From: Avoscillospira sp045579045 | GTDB taxonomy: Bacteria; Bacillota; Clostridia; Oscillospirales; Oscillospiraceae | Assembly (NCBI GenBank): GCA_045579045.1 | Contig: JAZNLL010000120.1 | Span: 1-64,000 of the forward strand | DNA: 64,000 nucleotides | Direction of reading: 5' to 3' | Shown here: positions 61,975 through 64,000 of the stretch, one piece after another | How positions within the stretch are numbered: position 1 is the stretch's first letter | How the letters are laid out: each line of letters opens with the position of its first letter | Position numbers and translations under genes: made by a program | The notes under the pieces: generated by a model | What the model was told of the DNA's origin: nothing | What the model saw: the letters and a program-made list of their open reading frames with translations, nothing else | Databases searched by the model: none

Positions 61975-63081
61975 TCACTTCTTACGAATAAGTTTTAACT
62001 CGCACAGCTTGTCCACTAACTCTGCAATGCTGGTCGTTTTAATTCTGTCCGGATCATATCCTATTCCCAATACATAGTCTTGTTCTTTAATGTCACCATC
62101 GTTATAAACACTAAAGTGTAACCCTAAATTGCTACTATTAAAACTCCCTACCCGTAGTTTAGAGAGTGAAAACCATGCAGGCAATTCTAACAGCAATGCC
62201 GCACAATCCTCATCGTCCGTTGTATATTCATAATCTTCATTCAATCGCAACTGTATCCAGGTTGCAGTATTCTCCAGGCAGTTGCGTGTAAGTTCCAAAT
62301 ACAACTCGAAAGACTTTTGAAAATTATATGGAGAAATACTAACATAAATGGTTCCAAATTTATCTTCTTTCTTCGACAATTCATAAATGAATTTGATGCC
62401 CTGAACAGCAAGACTACTTCCTTTGTCATATCCATAGCCATGCAATTGGGTCAACGAATAGTTAATGTTGCGTTCGTCCAAGTACTTTTGCAATCGCTCA
62501 AACATTTGTTTAGTGTCTACACATGCTTCTTTACCAAGGTTTTCATTATATACTCCACTTAATCTACATTTTACGGAGCGTATGACTTCGTCGAATCTAT
62601 GTCCAAACTTATCCGTTGCAGAGCTTTTCAGAAGAATCTCATTAAAATCCTCGTCTGTAAACTGTGCCGCAAAATCAAAGCTAAACTCTCGGTTTGCAAT
62701 CGTCAGAAAGTTGTTTAAACTATCTGACGATGTGATGTTGAAGCCCTGCAACAAGTTAAGCGGTGCTTTTAAATCACCAACATTCACGCCTATTCCGACA
62801 GGTATGACATGCACACCTTTTGAATACGCATACCCCGCTTCAAAATAGATCCACCCAGAAGAGATCGACGCTTCTGTCACAAAAACAAACATGACCTTTG
62901 CATTTTCCAAGCCTTCTTCAATTTTGTGTATCCAGTTTGTTCCAAATGGGATGCTCTCACCATCGCTAGATTGAAAAATCTCAAGTGTATTACTTGTATA
63001 CTTCATTATTCTTTTTTTAATGGCCAAAACCATATCTTTATCTTTGGATGAGTGGCTGAAAAACAATATCGGTTTACCCAC
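61975..63081 (-). CDS. TIR-domain protein, candidate NAD-cleaving defence effector
   Basis: A 368-residue protein. Residues 1-130 are a TIR domain: ILFFSHSSKDKDMVLAIKKR, GTNWIHKIEEGLENAKVMFVF, and SISSGWIYFEAGYAYSKG with the Glu that is catalytic in TIR NADases. The C-terminal 200 residues are an unknown alpha/beta sensor-like domain (KFGTIYVSISPYNFQKSFEL; LGLHFSVYNDGD). The GTG start lies 6 bases after GGGGGAG. Gene and surroundings are AT-rich. It may work with the two-TM/ATPase pair or alone. Confidence 0.88.
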   Translation of the reverse strand: MGKPILFFSHSSKDKDMVLAIKKRIMKYTSNTLEIFQSSDGESIPFGTNWIHKIEEGLENAKVMFVFVTEASISSGWIYFEAGYAYSKGVHVIPVGIGVNVGDLKAPLNLLQGFNITSSDSLNNFLTIANREFSFDFAAQFTDEDFNEILLKSSATDKFGHRFDEVIRSVKCRLSGVYNENLGKEACVDTKQMFERLQKYLDERNINYSLTQLHGYGYDKGSSLAVQGIKFIYELSKKEDKFGTIYVSISPYNFQKSFELYLELTRNCLENTATWIQLRLNEDYEYTTDDEDCAALLLELPAWFSLSKLRVGSFNSSNLGLHFSVYNDGDIKEQDYVLGIGYDPDRIKTTSIAELVDKLCELKLIRKK

Positions 63082-63465
63082 AGATAACTCCCCCTCTATT
63101 TCTTAATGTACTCCACTACATAGAATTCCTTTGTCTACCGAAGCTTTCACAGGCAAGTAATTTTTATATCAATTAACACTAAAACTGAATTGCAAAAAGT
63201 GAAATTATACTTAAATCTGTTGAACAATATATCCTTCTACAATTATAGTGAAAAAAGAATAAAAACGCAACTTTTAATCCAGCTCTCCAACCATCATTAT
63301 TTTTCGCAGGATATCGCATATTCTCCTAACACCAAAGCTTTAAATGTACAAGCATAACCTCATAATTGCCTAAGAGATAATAATATGGGAAAATGATAGG
63401 CTGAAAAATCCCTTGTCAAAACCTCAAGTTTACACACCCTCTTAATCATTCTACAATGGTATTGT
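63082..63465. other. AT-rich gap between cargo and element backbone
   Basis: No gene, RNA or clear promoter can be supported here. The sequence is AT-rich up to about 63,450 and then changes to the GC level of the backbone. This likely marks the right border of inserted cargo. Confidence 0.5.
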
Positions 63466-63514
63466 ATTTCAGGGTGGAGCTAATTTTAGGGCGGAGCAAT
63501 TTTAGGGCGGAAGG
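63466..63514. repeat. Three tandem copies of a 16-17 base repeat
   Basis: ATTTCAGGGTGGAGC (63466), ATTTTAGGGCGGAGC (63483) and ATTTTAGGGCGGA (about 63500) follow each other with a 16-17 base period. They resemble iterons or protein-binding direct repeats. They precede a leader peptide and the next backbone gene. Confidence 0.65.
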
Positions 63515-63536
63515 AGTCAGCATTAGGGGGGCAACT

Positions 63537-63662
63537 ATGTCCCCGGTTTCGTTCAGCAACCTCGAAATGCAAAAACACAAACAGACCGAGAAGACCGTAA
63601 TTGCCTCGCCGGCAGTTATGGTCTTTTTTCTGTCTATCTCAACGAAAGGAGAAATCATATGA
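63537..63662 (+). CDS. Possible 41-residue leader peptide
   Basis: AGGGGGGCAACT leads into ATG and a frame MSPVSFSNLEMQKHKQTEKT and 21 more residues, ending in TGA at 63660-63662, exactly where the next gene begins. The frame runs through a terminator hairpin, so its translation could decide whether that hairpin forms. It has a hydrophobic C-terminal half (VMVFFLSIS). I do not recognise it. Confidence 0.4.
   Translation: MSPVSFSNLEMQKHKQTEKTVIASPAVMVFFLSISTKGEII
63591..63630 (+). terminator. Hairpin within the leader, possible attenuator
   Basis: A 14-pair RNA stem AAGACCGTAATTGC/GCAGTTATGGTCTT (with G-U pairs) and a 7-base loop, followed by TTTTTCTG. It lies about 35 bases upstream of the next gene. 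Confidence 0.7.
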
Positions 63663-64000
63663 ATGTCACAACAAAGTAGGCTTATGCCAATCAGTTACTA
63701 CAACCCCAAGCAGTTCATTCGTCTGAATGCCTATGCCGACCTCATCATCTATGAAAAGGATCCATCCAGGCTGCTTCTCCGTGCCATACGGTTTGGCGGA
63801 GAGCCGGAAATGGTTCGAGCCCTTGCAGACGCCCTATATGCAGGTGCTGAATTGGAAGCTACGATCGGCCAGGACAAAGTGTATTTCGTCAGTGAGGCCA
63901 AACATTTCCAGCGGCAGCTGTCCCATGATGGCGTGTACGCAGAGGCTGTTTTGCTGGCACAGGACGATGAACAGGAAGTGGAACCGGAGGAACAGTCAGA
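63663..64000 (+). CDS. Element backbone gene, cut by the window edge
   Basis: A frame open to the right edge, 112 codons visible, starting MSQQSRLMPISYYNPKQFIR. It continues with a helical region (RALADALYAGAELEATIG) and an acidic stretch (DDEQEVEPEEQS). AAAGGAG lies 11 bases upstream; a second ATG at 63684 is also possible. A six-codon frame at 63659 overlaps the start. The base composition is like the conjugation genes again. Function unknown. Confidence 0.65.
   Translation, partial: MSQQSRLMPISYYNPKQFIRLNAYADLIIYEKDPSRLLLRAIRFGGEPEMVRALADALYAGAELEATIGQDKVYFVSEAKHFQRQLSHDGVYAEAVLLAQDDEQEVEPEEQS

Noticed and set aside
63466..63514. Possible start of a CRISPR array
   Set aside because: The copies are contiguous, 16-17 bases long and without spacers; they are tandem repeats.

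Overview
The window looks like chromosome of an anaerobic, probably gut-associated member of the Clostridia (Bacillota). The signs are strong AGGAGG ribosome sites, sigma-A type promoters with 17-base spacers, a Clostridia-type galK-galT2-galE-galM operon, LacI and PocR-AraC regulators, and an integrative conjugative element (ICE) with a Gram-positive type IV secretion system. There are no rRNA, tRNA or CRISPR features. The species cannot be named from sequence alone.

Region 1 (1-34,250) is host chromosome. It opens on the minus strand with carA and a carB that is fused in frame to diaminopimelate epimerase (dapF) and runs off the left edge. The CarA subunit has lost its catalytic cysteine. 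Next come a sodium-coupled NSS transporter, dCMP deaminase, and a sugar gene set on the minus strand (aldolase, fucose-isomerase-like protein, FGGY kinase, DUF4432 epimerase, and a separate TIM-barrel isomerase). Back to back with this set lies a PocR-AraC regulator, followed by the galactose (Leloir) operon galK-galT-galE-galM with an SGNH hydrolase at its end.

From 19.2 to 34.0 kb lies a second, unusual catabolic locus. A LacI repressor fused to a solute-binding-protein domain is divergent to an ABC importer (binding protein and two permeases). The same strand continues with a glycosidase-like protein, a sensory-rhodopsin-transducer-like (ASRT) protein, a creatinase-like M24 protein lacking metal ligands, a creatininase-family hydrolase and an AllA-like protein. 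A TIM-barrel isomerase plus MFS transporter and a Gfo/Idh/MocA oxidoreductase follow. Together they suggest uptake and stepwise breakdown of an unidentified sugar or cyclitol derivative.

Region 2 (about 34.25 kb to the right edge) is the left part of an ICE. It appears to have inserted in the first codons of a DsrE-like gene, whose promoter, ribosome site and 5' end remain. Two strong terminators separate host from element. Then come five secreted or anchored proteins with shared modules, and the conjugation block: pilin-like protein, VirB6-like protein with a huge low-complexity tail, NlpC/P60 hydrolase, XRE regulator, PrgI, VirB4 N-domain-like protein, VirB4 ATPase and VirD4 coupling protein, plus RepA_N-type replication protein and an S1-like protein. 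No integrase or relaxase lies in the window, so they are probably beyond the right edge.

Region 3 (55.0-63.1 kb) is ICE cargo that is visibly more AT-rich than its surroundings and looks like a defence island. A Fic protein is paired with a DUF4062-like/HEAT-like protein on the plus strand. On the minus strand are a two-TM protein with a P-loop ATPase, and a TIR-domain protein. At 63.4 kb element backbone resumes with tandem repeats, a leader peptide overlapping a terminator, and a gene cut by the window edge.
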